Assembly: GCA_040756735.1 (NCBI GenBank)
Contig: JBFLYC010000018.1
Coordinates: 1-64,000 of the forward strand
Length of the DNA: 64,000 nucleotides
Direction: 5' to 3'
Origin: JBFLYC01 sp040756735
Lineage (GTDB): Bacteria; Bacillota; DSM-16504; Desulfitibacterales; Desulfitibacteraceae
The notes under the pieces: model-generated
Told to the model about the DNA's origin: nothing
The model's input: only the letters and a program-made list of their open reading frames with translations
The model's database searches: none
Translations under genes and position numbers: made by a program
Shown here: one piece after another, positions 43,443 through 52,768 of the stretch
Numbering within the stretch: the first letter of the stretch is position 1
Layout: each line of letters opens with the position of its first letter

Positions 43443-43733
43443 ATGAAAATCAGACCATTGGGTGACAGGGTGGTCGTAAAGGTGCTGCCAAACGAAGAAA
43501 CAACAAAGAGCGGTATCGTTATTCCAGATACTGCTAAAGAGAAGCCGCAAGAAGGAGAAGTTGTGGCTGTTGGTTCAGGTAAAGTTTTGGATAATGGTCA
43601 GCGTCTAGAAATGGAAGTTAAGGTTGGTGAACGCGTATTCTATTCCAAGTATTCAGGAAATGAAATCAAGATCAACGGTGAGGAATACTTGATTCTTAAC
43701 GAAAGAGACATCCTTGGCATTGTTGAAAGATAA
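43443..43733 (+). CDS. groES: Co-chaperonin GroES
   Basis: This 96-aa Cpn10 starts KIRPLGDRVVVKV, has the mobile-loop region (ETTKSGIVIPDTAKEKPQEG pattern) and VFYSKYSGNEIKINGEEYLIL. AAAGGAGGT lies before the ATG. It caps GroEL in ATP-dependent folding. It is controlled by the CIRCE site, and groEL follows 69 bp downstream. Confidence 0.98.
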   Translation: MKIRPLGDRVVVKVLPNEETTKSGIVIPDTAKEKPQEGEVVAVGSGKVLDNGQRLEMEVKVGERVFYSKYSGNEIKINGEEYLILNERDILGIVER

Positions 43734-43802
43734 CTTATATTGGTTGATCAGGTATTTAGCACATAATATGAAAGTTCCATTTTAATTTAAGGAGGGAATA
43801 TA

Positions 43803-45425
43803 ATGGCAAAGCAAATAGTTTTTAGAGAAGAAGCGCGTTACGCTTTGGAAAGAGGAGTTAATGCTTTAGCTGATGCTGTAAAAGTTACATTAGGACCTAA
43901 GGGTAGAAATGTAGTTCTTGACAAGAAGTTTGGATCCCCTACCATCACTAATGATGGTGTTACCATTGCAAGAGAAATTGAGCTTAAAGATCCCCTGGAA
44001 AATATGGGCGCCCAGTTGGTAAAAGAAGTTGCCACAAAAACCAACGATGTGGCCGGTGACGGAACCACAACTGCTACTCTTTTGGCCCAGGCAATCATCA
44101 GGGAAGGGTTGAAGAACGTTGCTGCCGGCGCTAATCCCATGATTTTAAAGAAAGGTATCCAAAAGGCTGCAGAGGTTGCTGTTGAAGAATTAAAGAAGCT
44201 TTCAAAGCCTATTGAAAGCAAAGAAGCCATTAGTCAGGTTGCATCTATTTCAGCTAACGATCCTGACATAGGAACTTTAATTGCCGATGCCATGGAAAAG
44301 GTGGGCAAGGACGGCGTCATTACAGTTGAAGAATCTCAAGGTATTGGAACTTCTCTTGATGTGGTTGAAGGTATGCAGTTTGACAGGGGCTATGTTTCAG
44401 CTTACATGGTAACAGATACTGAAAAGATGGAAGCAGTATTGGATGATCCATATATTTTGATCACCGACAAGAAAATTGCTGCAGTCGCCGAGATTCTGCC
44501 AATACTTGAAAAGGTTGTCCAGTCCGGCAAGCCGTTGTTGATTATAGCTGAAGATGTTGAAGGGGAAGCCCTTGCTACCATGGTTGTGAACAAAATTCGC
44601 GGTACATTTACCTGTGTAGCAGTTAAAGCGCCAGGCTTTGGTGATCGCCGCAAAGCAATGCTTCAAGATATCGCTATTTTAACAGGCGGCCAGGTTATTT
44701 CTGAGGAAGTCGGCATCAAGCTTGACAGCGCAACCATGGATATGCTTGGAAAAGCTCGCCAGGTCAAAGTTGGCAAGGAAGAAACTACCATCGTTGAGGG
44801 CAAAGGTTCCTCTGATGCCATTCAAAAGAGAATTGCCCAGATTAAGAGGCAGTATGAAGAAAGCACATCTGAATTCGACAAGGAAAAACTGCAGGAGAGA
44901 TTGGCTAAATTGGCCGGTGGTGTTGCTGTAATCCAAGTGGGAGCTGCAACTGAAACAGAAATGAAAGAGAAAAAGCATAGAATTGAAGATGCTCTAGCAG
45001 CAACAAGGGCTGCAGTAGAAGAAGGTATTGTAGCAGGCGGTGGAGTGGCGCTGCTGAATGTAATGCCCTCACTAGCAGGTATTGAGGCTTCCGGAGATGA
45101 AGCAACCGGTATAGCTCTTGTTAAAAAAGCCCTGGAAGAACCCTTGAAGCAGATTGCTTTCAATGCAGGGGCTGAAGGTTCTGTGGTTGTTGAAAAGGTC
45201 AAGGAAATGGAAAAGGGCATTGGTTTCAATGCTTTAACCGGCGAGTACGAAGACATGATCGCTGCAGGAATTGTTGACCCGGCCAAGGTGACCAGGTCTG
45301 CGCTGCAAAATGCCGCTAGTATAGCCGCAATGCTGTTGAGCACTGAAACTTTAGTAGCTGATATACCTGAAGAAGATAAGCCAAACCCCATGGGTGCAGG
45401 CGGAATGCCCCCCGGCATGATGTAA
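43803..45425 (+). CDS. groEL: Chaperonin GroEL
   Basis: This 540-aa Hsp60 has the ATP-site GDGTTTATLLA, the signature AAVEEGIVAGGGVALL, apical and intermediate domains in order, and the characteristic Gly/Met-rich tail GAGGMPPGMM. AAGGAGGG precedes the ATG. It is co-transcribed with groES from the CIRCE-regulated promoter. Confidence 0.98.
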   Translation: MAKQIVFREEARYALERGVNALADAVKVTLGPKGRNVVLDKKFGSPTITNDGVTIAREIELKDPLENMGAQLVKEVATKTNDVAGDGTTTATLLAQAIIREGLKNVAAGANPMILKKGIQKAAEVAVEELKKLSKPIESKEAISQVASISANDPDIGTLIADAMEKVGKDGVITVEESQGIGTSLDVVEGMQFDRGYVSAYMVTDTEKMEAVLDDPYILITDKKIAAVAEILPILEKVVQSGKPLLIIAEDVEGEALATMVVNKIRGTFTCVAVKAPGFGDRRKAMLQDIAILTGGQVISEEVGIKLDSATMDMLGKARQVKVGKEETTIVEGKGSSDAIQKRIAQIKRQYEESTSEFDKEKLQERLAKLAGGVAVIQVGAATETEMKEKKHRIEDALAATRAAVEEGIVAGGGVALLNVMPSLAGIEASGDEATGIALVKKALEEPLKQIAFNAGAEGSVVVEKVKEMEKGIGFNALTGEYEDMIAAGIVDPAKVTRSALQNAASIAAMLLSTETLVADIPEEDKPNPMGAGGMPPGMM

Positions 45426-45524
45426 AATAATCTCATAATGATATCCGTATCAATATGAGAAGGTATTGATGGCGTAAGGAGTTTTTCATGCGTATCAAAA
45501 TGAGATGAATAAATACCACCATAC

Positions 45525-45563
45525 AAATACAGCGAGTATATTTATGCTTGCTGTATTTTTTTT
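45525..45563 (+). terminator. Intrinsic terminator after groEL
   Basis: Nine-bp arms AAATACAGC (45525-45533) and GCTGTATTT (45550-45558) are followed by a T-run to about 45563. Confidence 0.8.
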
Positions 45564-45679
45564 GTATATTTATGTGTGTTCTAAAAAGTCGTGCTGGATA
45601 CTGCTTTTATGTTCAATAGCATGGGGTATGCATATTGGATAATTATGAATTAAAAAAAATATTTATACAAGTACCCATT

Positions 45680-45695
45680 TGGCACGATTTTTGCT
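45680..45695 (+). promoter_or_regulatory. Sigma-54 (-24/-12) promoter of kor-gdh operon
   Basis: TGGCACGATTTTTGCT matches the consensus TGGCAC-N5-TTGCT exactly, with GG and GC 10 nt apart. It lies 42 bp before korD. The probable activator gene is the sigma-54 EBP at 49880. No enhancer sequence was identified. Confidence 0.9.
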
Positions 45696-45736
45696 ATATA
45701 ATATTCAGGTAGCCCAAAGAAACAGAGGTGACTGTA

Positions 45737-45961
45737 ATGGCAGAAAAGGATCAAAAAAAGAAAGGCCTGGTCAAGATCAAGGAAGACTGGTGCAAGGGTT
45801 GTGGGATTTGTGTATTTCTATGCCCCAAAAAGGTCTTGACTCTCAATGAAATGGGCAAGGCAATTGTTAATAAACCCGATGAGTGTATAGGATGTAAAAT
45901 CTGTGAGCTCCACTGTCCTGATTTCAGTATATCTGTGGAGGAGGTTCAACATGCCAACTAG
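45737..45961 (+). CDS. korD: 2-oxoacid:ferredoxin oxidoreductase, ferredoxin (delta) subunit
   Basis: This 74-aa protein has two [4Fe-4S] clusters: CKGCGICVFLCPKKV and CIGCKICELHCPD. ATG 45737 has AGAGGTGA 6 nt upstream. The short form with delta first (DABC order) is typical of 2-oxoglutarate- or branched-chain-type oxidoreductases. Its end overlaps the alpha-subunit start by 11 bp. Confidence 0.92.
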   Translation: MAEKDQKKKGLVKIKEDWCKGCGICVFLCPKKVLTLNEMGKAIVNKPDECIGCKICELHCPDFSISVEEVQHAN

Positions 45962-47087
45962 TAGAATTCGTCTATTACAAGGTAATGAGGCTTGCGCAGA
46001 AGGGGCCCTTGCTGCAGGTGTTAGGTTTTTTGCAGGATACCCCATTACTCCATCTACTGAGATAGCGGAAATTCTCGCTGAAAAACTACCCTCTTATGGG
46101 GGACATTTCTTGCAGATGGAAGATGAAATTGCCAGTATGGCTGCTATTATTGGCGCATCTTTGGCTGGAACTAAATCAATGACGGCAACAAGCGGTCCTG
46201 GTTTCTCGCTGAAACAGGAGAATATAGGATATGCCATTATGACAGAAGTTCCCTGTGTCATTGTTGATGTACAAAGAGGTGGCCCAAGCACAGGGCTGCC
46301 AACAGCGCCTTCCCAGGGAGATGTTATGCAGGCAAGGTGGGGAACCCATGGGGCACATCCTGTCATTGCGCTTTCCCCTGCATCAGTAAGGGAGACCTTT
46401 GAGTTAACAGTGACTGCAGTAAATTTTTCCGAACGTTTTAGAACACCGGTAATACTGCTCTTGGATGAAGTCATTGGTCATATGCGTGAAAGCGTTGAAC
46501 TGCCGGATGTTTCTGAGCTCAAACTGGTAGACAGGAGAAAACCCACTGTTTCTCCTGAGGATTACCTGCCATATAAAGCTGATTCTGATGGAATACCTCC
46601 CATGGCAAACTTTGGAGAGGGCTATAGATATCATGTGACCGGACTTTCTCACGATGAAAGCGGGTTCCCGACAGGCAGCCCCAAGCTAACCAAGGATTTA
46701 ATTTTAAGACTCCACGACAAGGTTGAGAAATATAAGGATGAGATTACCATTACAGAAAAATATATGACAGATGATGCAGATGTGATTATTTTTTGCTATG
46801 GATGTATTGCCAGACCTGCTCGCAGGGCTGTTAAGGATGCCAGGGCAGCAGGCAAAAAGGTAGGCATGTTGAGAACAGCGACAATTTGGCCCTTCCCGGA
46901 TAAGGTACTTTTGGAAACTGTAAAAAATGCCAAAGCCGTGATAGCGCCTGAAATGAATATGGGCCAGCTGCTGGAAGAAGTACAGAAACACCTTGGCTGC
47001 ACAAAAATAGTTGAACCTGTTGACAAGGTTGACGGCGAGTTGATCACACCTGCAGAGATATTAGCTAAAATAGAGGAGGTGTTGTAG
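45951..47087 (+). CDS. korA: 2-oxoacid:ferredoxin oxidoreductase, alpha subunit
   Basis: This 378-aa POR-N/PFOR-II domain protein starts LLQGNEACAEGALAAGVRFFAGYPITPSTEIAE, a strong KorA/VorB-type N-terminus (residues about 7-40), with MTATSGPGFSL and the QRGGPSTGLPT loop. ATG 45951 follows GAGGAGG. It binds the 2-oxoacid and pairs with the TPP-binding beta subunit. With gdhA in the same operon, 2-oxoglutarate is the likely substrate, which is inference; 2-oxoisovalerate remains possible. Confidence 0.92.
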   Translation: MPTSRIRLLQGNEACAEGALAAGVRFFAGYPITPSTEIAEILAEKLPSYGGHFLQMEDEIASMAAIIGASLAGTKSMTATSGPGFSLKQENIGYAIMTEVPCVIVDVQRGGPSTGLPTAPSQGDVMQARWGTHGAHPVIALSPASVRETFELTVTAVNFSERFRTPVILLLDEVIGHMRESVELPDVSELKLVDRRKPTVSPEDYLPYKADSDGIPPMANFGEGYRYHVTGLSHDESGFPTGSPKLTKDLILRLHDKVEKYKDEITITEKYMTDDADVIIFCYGCIARPARRAVKDARAAGKKVGMLRTATIWPFPDKVLLETVKNAKAVIAPEMNMGQLLEEVQKHLGCTKIVEPVDKVDGELITPAEILAKIEEVL

Positions 47088-47915
47088 GTGTCAGTAGCAG
47101 AAAAGTATCTAAGGATGAACAAGATGCCCCATATCTGGTGCCCTGGGTGCGGGAATGGAATCGTCCTGGCTGCTCTTTTAAGGGCAATTGACCAACTGCA
47201 GCTTGATAAAAACAACACTGTTGTGGTTTCCGGGATAGGATGTTCCTCCAGGGCTTCAGGTTATTTAGACTTTAACACCCTGCACACCACCCACGGCAGA
47301 GCCCTGGCCTTTGCAACAGGAGTTAAAGTGGCCAAACCTCACCTGGATGTGCTGGTAATAATGGGCGATGGTGATGCCACGGCCATAGGAGGAAATCATT
47401 TTATCCATGCAGCAAGAAGGAATATTGACCTCACGGCTATAGTTTTTAACAATAATATCTATGGTATGACAGGGGGGCAGTACTCACCCCTGACGCCAAC
47501 AGGCAGCAAAGCCACCACATGCCCTTACGGCAACCTGGAAAGAAACTTTGATATAGCTAAATTGGCTCTAGCTGCAGGGGCGACCTATGTGGGCAGGGCA
47601 ACAACTTATCATGCTAAAATGCTTACTGATCTAATTGTAAAGGCTGTACAGAACAAGGGATTTAGCCTGGTTGAAGCCGTTACAGGGTGCCCCATTGGCT
47701 ACGGGAGAAAGAATAAGCTTGGTTCCCCGGCAAAAATGATTGAGTGGCAGAAGGAAAATAGTGTTAATGTCAAAGCCGCAGCAAAAATGCAGCCTGGTGA
47801 ACTAAAGGATAAGATCATTATCGGGGAGCTTTATAATGAGCCTGCACCTGAGTTTTGTGAGGAGTACGGAAAGATGATTGAATCATTCCGTGAAAGGAGA
47901 AGCTGCAATGACTAA
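47088..47915 (+). CDS. korB: 2-oxoacid:ferredoxin oxidoreductase, beta (TPP) subunit
   Basis: This 275-aa protein has a CPGCGNGIVL cluster-like motif and the TPP-binding GDGDATAIGGNHFIHAARRN with the Mg-binding NNNIYGMTGGQ. GTG start directly after korA, and the end overlaps korC by 8 bp, so stoichiometry is probably coupled. Confidence 0.93.
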   Translation: MSVAEKYLRMNKMPHIWCPGCGNGIVLAALLRAIDQLQLDKNNTVVVSGIGCSSRASGYLDFNTLHTTHGRALAFATGVKVAKPHLDVLVIMGDGDATAIGGNHFIHAARRNIDLTAIVFNNNIYGMTGGQYSPLTPTGSKATTCPYGNLERNFDIAKLALAAGATYVGRATTYHAKMLTDLIVKAVQNKGFSLVEAVTGCPIGYGRKNKLGSPAKMIEWQKENSVNVKAAAKMQPGELKDKIIIGELYNEPAPEFCEEYGKMIESFRERRSCND

Positions 47916-48477
47916 AGAAGTTAGGTTAAGCGGATCTGGGGGACAGGGTATAATCTTAGCAGCCATAATCATAGCTGAAGCAGCTATTATGGATTTTAAA
48001 AATGTTATCCAGACCCAGGCCTATGGGCCTGAGGCCAGGGGAGGGGCAAGCAAAGCCGAAGTAATTATTAGTGAAGGAGACATTGATTATCCCAAGGTGA
48101 TAAACCCGGATATTGTACTTGCAATGACCCAGGAAGCAGCAAATAAACATGCTGCTGCCATCAAGGATGATGGTATTTTATTGGTTGACAGTACTTTTGT
48201 AAGTAAAGTTCCTTCCCATATAAGTAAGGTATATCAAATACCCATTACAAGAATGGCGAAGCATGAGGTTGGTAAAGAGATTGTGTCTAATATGGTTGCT
48301 TTAGGCGCTTTGGTTGGGTTGACCGGTATTGTAAGCTATCAGTCTTTGGAGAAGGCCGTTTTGGCCAGAATACCCAAAGGTACCGAGGAACTAAACAAGA
48401 AAGCCCTTAATTTAGGCTATGAAGCAGCCATGGACTTGATTTCTAGAGGAGAAAAAGCTGAGCAGATGTGTTCATAA
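47908..48477 (+). CDS. korC: 2-oxoacid:ferredoxin oxidoreductase, gamma subunit
   Basis: This 189-aa POR-gamma domain protein has GSGGQGIILAAIIIAEAA at the start, TQAYGPEARGGASKAEVIIS and PDIVLAMTQEA. ATG 47908 follows AAAGGAGAAG within the end of korB. It completes the four-subunit enzyme and is followed 19 bp later by gdhA. Confidence 0.93.
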   Translation: MTKEVRLSGSGGQGIILAAIIIAEAAIMDFKNVIQTQAYGPEARGGASKAEVIISEGDIDYPKVINPDIVLAMTQEAANKHAAAIKDDGILLVDSTFVSKVPSHISKVYQIPITRMAKHEVGKEIVSNMVALGALVGLTGIVSYQSLEKAVLARIPKGTEELNKKALNLGYEAAMDLISRGEKAEQMCS

Positions 48478-48496
48478 TCCGGGAGGATGCACACTA

Positions 48497-49741
48497 ATGA
48501 AATTAAGCTTATTAGAGTCGACCAGGGTTTGGCTTAGAAAAGCAGTGGATCTCATGGGATATGGCGAGGATGTCTATGAAATGCTAAAAGAACCTCAAAG
48601 GGTTCTCCATGTTCGCTTTCCTGTGAAGATGGATGACCATACTATTAAGGTTTTTACGGGTATAAGAGCTCAGCATAATGATGCTGTGGGACCTACCAAG
48701 GGGGGAATACGTTTTCATCCGGAAGTAGACTTGGATGAAATCAAGGCCTTATCTATCATGATGACTTTAAAATGCAACATCATGTACCTGCCCTATGGAG
48801 GAGGAAAAGGCGGGGTGATATGTAACCCTGAAGAACTATCCAAGGATGAGTTGGAAGCCGTAAGCAGGGGTTTTGTAAGAGCTATCAGTCAAGTAGTGGG
48901 GCCCACAAAGGATATACCTGCCCCTGATGTGTACACTAACCCGCAGGTAATGGCCTGGATGATGGATGAATACAGCAAGATCAGAGAATATGACGCCCCG
49001 GGATTCATAACAGGTAAACCTATATCTCTCGGCGGTTCTTTAGGCAGGGCTTCAGCTACTGCCAAGGGCTGCGCCATTGTTATGGAAGAAGCGGCAAAGA
49101 AAATAGGACTGGACCTTAGTAAATGTACCGTAGCTGTCCAGGGATGCGGCAATGTAGGCTCCTACATGGTAAAATTTGCTGAGGAGATGGGAGCCAAAGT
49201 AGTTGCAGTATGCGATGTAAAAGGCGGAGTCTTCAATTGTGAGGGAATAACATATGAGCAATTAAAAAGCCATCTTGATGAATTTGGTACCATTAGGGGA
49301 CTTGGGAACTGCCAGTGCATGGACCCCAAAGATGTATTAACCATTGATTGTGATATTTTGGTTCCTGCTGCTATAGAGAATGCCATTTCGCTGGAAAATG
49401 TTCATGATGTAAAAGCTAAACTGATTGTAGAAGCTGCTAATGGTCCTACAACCCCTGAGGCAAACAAAGTATTGCTGGACAAGGGAGTTTTTATAGTGCC
49501 TGACATCCTTGCCAATGCAGGGGGAGTAACAGTGAGCTACTTTGAATGGGTACAAAATAATGAAGGGTACTATTGGACAGAAGAAGAGATTCACGAAAAG
49601 TTAGACTTGAAAATGAGGGCAGCCTTTAATAGGGTATACCACCTTGCCCAGGATAAAGGGATAGATTTAAGATTAGCAGCTCATCTGGCAGGCATTGAGA
49701 GGGTAGTAGAGGCCATGAGATTGAGAGGCTGGGTAAGATAA
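48497..49741 (+). CDS. gdhA: Glutamate dehydrogenase
   Basis: This 414-aa hexameric-type GDH has the catalytic Lys region LPYGGGKGGV, PAPDVYTNPQVMAWMMDEYS and a Rossmann domain with VQGCGNVG. It deaminates glutamate to 2-oxoglutarate plus NAD(P)H and ammonia. GGGAGGATG precedes the ATG. Placement behind korDABC under a sigma-54 promoter suggests a single catabolic path glutamate to 2-oxoglutarate to succinyl-CoA, with NADH and reduced ferredoxin. Cofactor preference cannot be told with certainty. Confidence 0.95.
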   Translation: MKLSLLESTRVWLRKAVDLMGYGEDVYEMLKEPQRVLHVRFPVKMDDHTIKVFTGIRAQHNDAVGPTKGGIRFHPEVDLDEIKALSIMMTLKCNIMYLPYGGGKGGVICNPEELSKDELEAVSRGFVRAISQVVGPTKDIPAPDVYTNPQVMAWMMDEYSKIREYDAPGFITGKPISLGGSLGRASATAKGCAIVMEEAAKKIGLDLSKCTVAVQGCGNVGSYMVKFAEEMGAKVVAVCDVKGGVFNCEGITYEQLKSHLDEFGTIRGLGNCQCMDPKDVLTIDCDILVPAAIENAISLENVHDVKAKLIVEAANGPTTPEANKVLLDKGVFIVPDILANAGGVTVSYFEWVQNNEGYYWTEEEIHEKLDLKMRAAFNRVYHLAQDKGIDLRLAAHLAGIERVVEAMRLRGWVR

Positions 49742-49773
49742 TATAATTAATGTCCGCTCTTGAGTTTCCGCCT

Positions 49774-49809
49774 AATCTAGTAGAAATTATTTCTACTAGA
49801 TTTTGTTTT
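49774..49809 (+). terminator. Intrinsic terminator after gdhA
   Basis: Perfect 13-bp arms (AATCTAGTAGAAA, 49774-49786; TTTCTACTAGATT, 49790-49802) have a 3-nt loop and a TTGTTTTG tail. It separates the kor-gdh unit from the regulator gene. Confidence 0.88.
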
Positions 49810-49879
49810 GCAGGAGTTGCTGCTTCACTTGCCGAAGTAATCTTGAAATTATTCAGTTTTCTTTTTAATGGAGGCTTAT

Positions 49880-51688
49880 ATGGATAGTAAACTGTTCATG
49901 GTTAAAGAAAAGGCTCAAAAAGTAGCAGAGGCCATAGCCAGCGTATTGAAGGTAGATGTTGAAATTGTTGACCCAAATCTGGTGAGGTTAGCTGGAACAG
50001 GGCGAATAAAACAGAGTATTGGCTATAAGATGCTTCACGGTCTTGTTAATAAACATGTTATCCAAACCGGTAGTCATGTATTTGTCAAGTCTCCGGGCTT
50101 CCATACAATATGCAGCGAATGCTCTTTAGCGGGCCAATGCTATTATAAAGCCTATATAGTCTATCCTATAAAGGCTAAGGGCGAGATCATAGGCAATATC
50201 AGCTTAATAGCTTTTGATGAAGATCAAGAAAAAAACCTCCATAGTCAAAGTGAATCATTGATTGACTTCGTGGGCAGGATGGCTGATTTAATAGGATCTA
50301 AGATTGTAGAAATGGAGATGATTGCCGACAAGGCAGTTATGGCCAGCAGACTGGAAGCTATAGTAGATTCAGTTCATGAAGGTGTCATTGCCATTGACAG
50401 TGAAGGGGTAGTTACCCATGTTAATAAATCTGCTGAACAGATATTTGGGTTGGAAAGACAGCAGCTAATTGGCAAAAACCTGAATTATTTGGCGCCCGAT
50501 ATGCCCCTTCTTGATTTGTTAAAGGGAGAAGAAAGCTTTACTTTTAGAGAGGTTTTTGTGAGTTTTAACGGCAAGAAACTTCATTTATTAAGCACTGGAA
50601 GACCCATTCTTTCTGCAAGGGGAAATGTGGTTGGGGCTGTGGCCTCCTACCGGGATTTCAGTGAGACTCAAAAGACGGCTTATGAAATATTTAATAAGCA
50701 GCAGCACCTTACCTTTAAAGATATAATCGGCTCCAGCGAAGCCATGCAGGAAGTTGTTAGGAAAGCTCAAAAGATTGCCAGCAGTAATTCAACAGTACTA
50801 ATTTTAGGTGAAAGTGGAACCGGAAAAGAATTGTTTGCCAGGGCTATTCATGAAGCGAGCTCTCAGAGTCACAAACCTTTTGTTTCAATAAACTGCGGCG
50901 CAATCCCTGAGACTCTGCTGGAAAGCGAACTCTTTGGTTATGAGGAAGGAGCTTTTACCGGTGCAAAAAGGGGAGGGAAAATAGGTAAATTTGAATTGGC
51001 AAACGGAGGTACAATATTTTTAGATGAAATAGGCAATATGTCCTTATATTTGCAGGCTAAACTCTTGAGAGTGCTCCAGGAAAGGCAGATTGAAAAAGTT
51101 GGGGGTAATCAAATAATACCTGTGGATATCAGGGTCATTGCCGCAACAAATAGCGACCTGCAAGACCTTGTAAATAAGGGGCGTTTTCGTGACGATTTAT
51201 ACTATAGATTAAGCGTTATTCCCCTGGTAATTCCACCTCTGAGGGAGCGCAAAGAGGATATCCCGCAGCTTTTGGAGTATCTTCGGATAAGATACAACGA
51301 CCTTCTGGGTAAAAGGCATATCGGATTTAGTAAAGAAGCGCTGAATATCTGTTTAAATTACAGCTGGCCTGGTAATGTCCGAGAATTGGTCAATACTGTA
51401 GAATATGCCATTAACATTGAGGAATCCCCTGAAATCAGGCCGGAAAGCCTCCCGCCCAGGATTAGAGAAGAGGTAAACACCAGGGAAGTTAAAGAATATA
51501 CCTCTAAAGGCGATAGAGTTGTAGTTCCCATTGAAGAACTAGAAAGAGAAGCCATTCTAAAAGCCCTCAATCATTTTGGGTGGACAGAAGAAGGTAAAAT
51601 GAAAGCTGCAAAAGCTTTGGGCATTGGCAGGGCAACCATCTACAGAAAAATATTAAAGTACGGCATATTAATGGAGCAAAATAGATAG
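49880..51688 (+). CDS. Sigma-54-dependent transcriptional activator (sensor-PAS-AAA-Fis)
   Basis: This protein of about 602 aa has several domains. An N-terminal GAF/RocR-like sensor (about 1-140) has two Cys groups (CSECSLAGQC). A PAS domain (about 160-270) follows. The AAA domain (about 285-510) has Walker A GESGTGKE, the sigma-54 contact loop GAFTGA, Walker B and an R-finger region. The C-terminal Fis-type HTH (about 560-600) has KAAKALGIGRATIYRKI. It is the obvious candidate to drive the sigma-54 promoter of kor-gdh, which ends just upstream; a local-activator arrangement. ATG 49880 is chosen behind TGGAGG (5 nt). Confidence 0.93.
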   Translation: MDSKLFMVKEKAQKVAEAIASVLKVDVEIVDPNLVRLAGTGRIKQSIGYKMLHGLVNKHVIQTGSHVFVKSPGFHTICSECSLAGQCYYKAYIVYPIKAKGEIIGNISLIAFDEDQEKNLHSQSESLIDFVGRMADLIGSKIVEMEMIADKAVMASRLEAIVDSVHEGVIAIDSEGVVTHVNKSAEQIFGLERQQLIGKNLNYLAPDMPLLDLLKGEESFTFREVFVSFNGKKLHLLSTGRPILSARGNVVGAVASYRDFSETQKTAYEIFNKQQHLTFKDIIGSSEAMQEVVRKAQKIASSNSTVLILGESGTGKELFARAIHEASSQSHKPFVSINCGAIPETLLESELFGYEEGAFTGAKRGGKIGKFELANGGTIFLDEIGNMSLYLQAKLLRVLQERQIEKVGGNQIIPVDIRVIAATNSDLQDLVNKGRFRDDLYYRLSVIPLVIPPLRERKEDIPQLLEYLRIRYNDLLGKRHIGFSKEALNICLNYSWPGNVRELVNTVEYAINIEESPEIRPESLPPRIREEVNTREVKEYTSKGDRVVVPIEELEREAILKALNHFGWTEEGKMKAAKALGIGRATIYRKILKYGILMEQNR

Positions 51689-51697
51689 GTGGGTTTT

Positions 51698-52666
51698 ATG
51701 AAATCTGTTGAGGTAATGAAGCAAAAACTAGCAGGTTTGCAGGGATCAAGAACAGCCAAGGGAGAGTTTTTTCTTGAGCCTGCCCTGGCTGCAAAAATTA
51801 CGGGAATTCTTGACCCTGTAATGGCAAAAAAAGAAGCAGTTTTACAATTAGGCTGGGATTATGTTGCTGAGACTATTGATAAACAGTCTGGCAGCGAGGA
51901 CCCCTGGGGCAGACTTGATATGGGGCAAAGGGGTTACGCCAGGCCTGTATATTCAAATATAGGAGAATTATGTGAGGGGTTACGCTTTGGAAAACTATCT
52001 TTTAATAATCTGTCTTTTTGGAAAAAGAATACTGACCTCTTTATACTTGCCCTGGTTGACGGACCGTTTCAGACCCTGGGAAGCCTGCTGGAATACAACC
52101 AGTTCATGATGGATACCAGGAGCAAGCCTGACTTAATGAAAAAAGGAGCAGAGCTTGTGAGTATGCAGATTGCAAAAATTGTTCAAGAGGCCATTGAAGC
52201 AGGTGCAGATGGCATTGTTTTGGGAGAAGATATTGCTTACTCAAAAAGCTTAATAGTATCACCCCATACATTAAGAGAAATATTTTTTCCCTGTATCAGA
52301 GAAATTATATCCAGGTGTCCCAAACCTGTTGTATTTCACAGCGACGGCAATCTAAAGGAGGTACTTGTTGATATAGCAGCAACAGGGGCAGCGGGTCTTC
52401 ATTCTTTAGAAGAAGCAGCATCCATGAATATTTTAGAGGTCAGGAAATTAGTGGGTGAGAGAATTTGTTTATTTGGAGGATTTGACCTTGGTTATCTTCA
52501 TGACCTCAATGAAGAGGACCTTGTTAAAAAGGTTCAGGAAATCCTGTTAATAGGCAGGCAGAGTGAACCCTATGTTTTTGGTACATCGGCAGGAATCCTC
52601 GATGAAAAACTGCCCTTGAAAAAGATTAATCAGATCTATGCAGCGGCAGCGAATTTGCCTTATTGA
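51698..52666 (+). CDS. Uroporphyrinogen decarboxylase-family protein (MtaA/CmuA-type methyltransferase)
   Basis: This protein of about 322 aa has a URO-D fold with late motifs VVFHSDGNLKEVLVDI, ICLFGGFDLGYL and FGTSAGILDEKLPL. The HemE signature Arg/Asp residues at the N-terminus are not seen, which favours corrinoid-linked methyltransferases over heme synthesis. Start ATG 51698 after AGGTGGG (4 nt). Being directly downstream of the sigma-54 activator, it may share its transcript. Partner corrinoid proteins are elsewhere; the carrier at the left window edge is a candidate only. Confidence 0.8.
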   Translation: MKSVEVMKQKLAGLQGSRTAKGEFFLEPALAAKITGILDPVMAKKEAVLQLGWDYVAETIDKQSGSEDPWGRLDMGQRGYARPVYSNIGELCEGLRFGKLSFNNLSFWKKNTDLFILALVDGPFQTLGSLLEYNQFMMDTRSKPDLMKKGAELVSMQIAKIVQEAIEAGADGIVLGEDIAYSKSLIVSPHTLREIFFPCIREIISRCPKPVVFHSDGNLKEVLVDIAATGAAGLHSLEEAASMNILEVRKLVGERICLFGGFDLGYLHDLNEEDLVKKVQEILLIGRQSEPYVFGTSAGILDEKLPLKKINQIYAAAANLPY

Positions 52667-52701
52667 TATCTGCCAATTCATGGCAGGTATCTTTTTTATT
52701 T
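52665..52701 (+). terminator. Intrinsic terminator after URO-D gene
   Basis: Ten-bp arms GATATCTGCC (52665-52674) and GGCAGGTATC (52682-52691), with one T-G wobble, and a 6-nt T-run. It overlaps the URO-D stop codon. Confidence 0.88.
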
Positions 52702-52768
52702 TCCAGACATATTCAACCCTCCGGCCTAGTAGAATTTTATGAGGATGCAAGGGAGAGGGTGTGATGGA

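Noticed and set aside
44822..45526. Long minus-strand reading frame across groEL
   Set aside because: A shadow of groEL codon usage, with no ribosome site and no motif.
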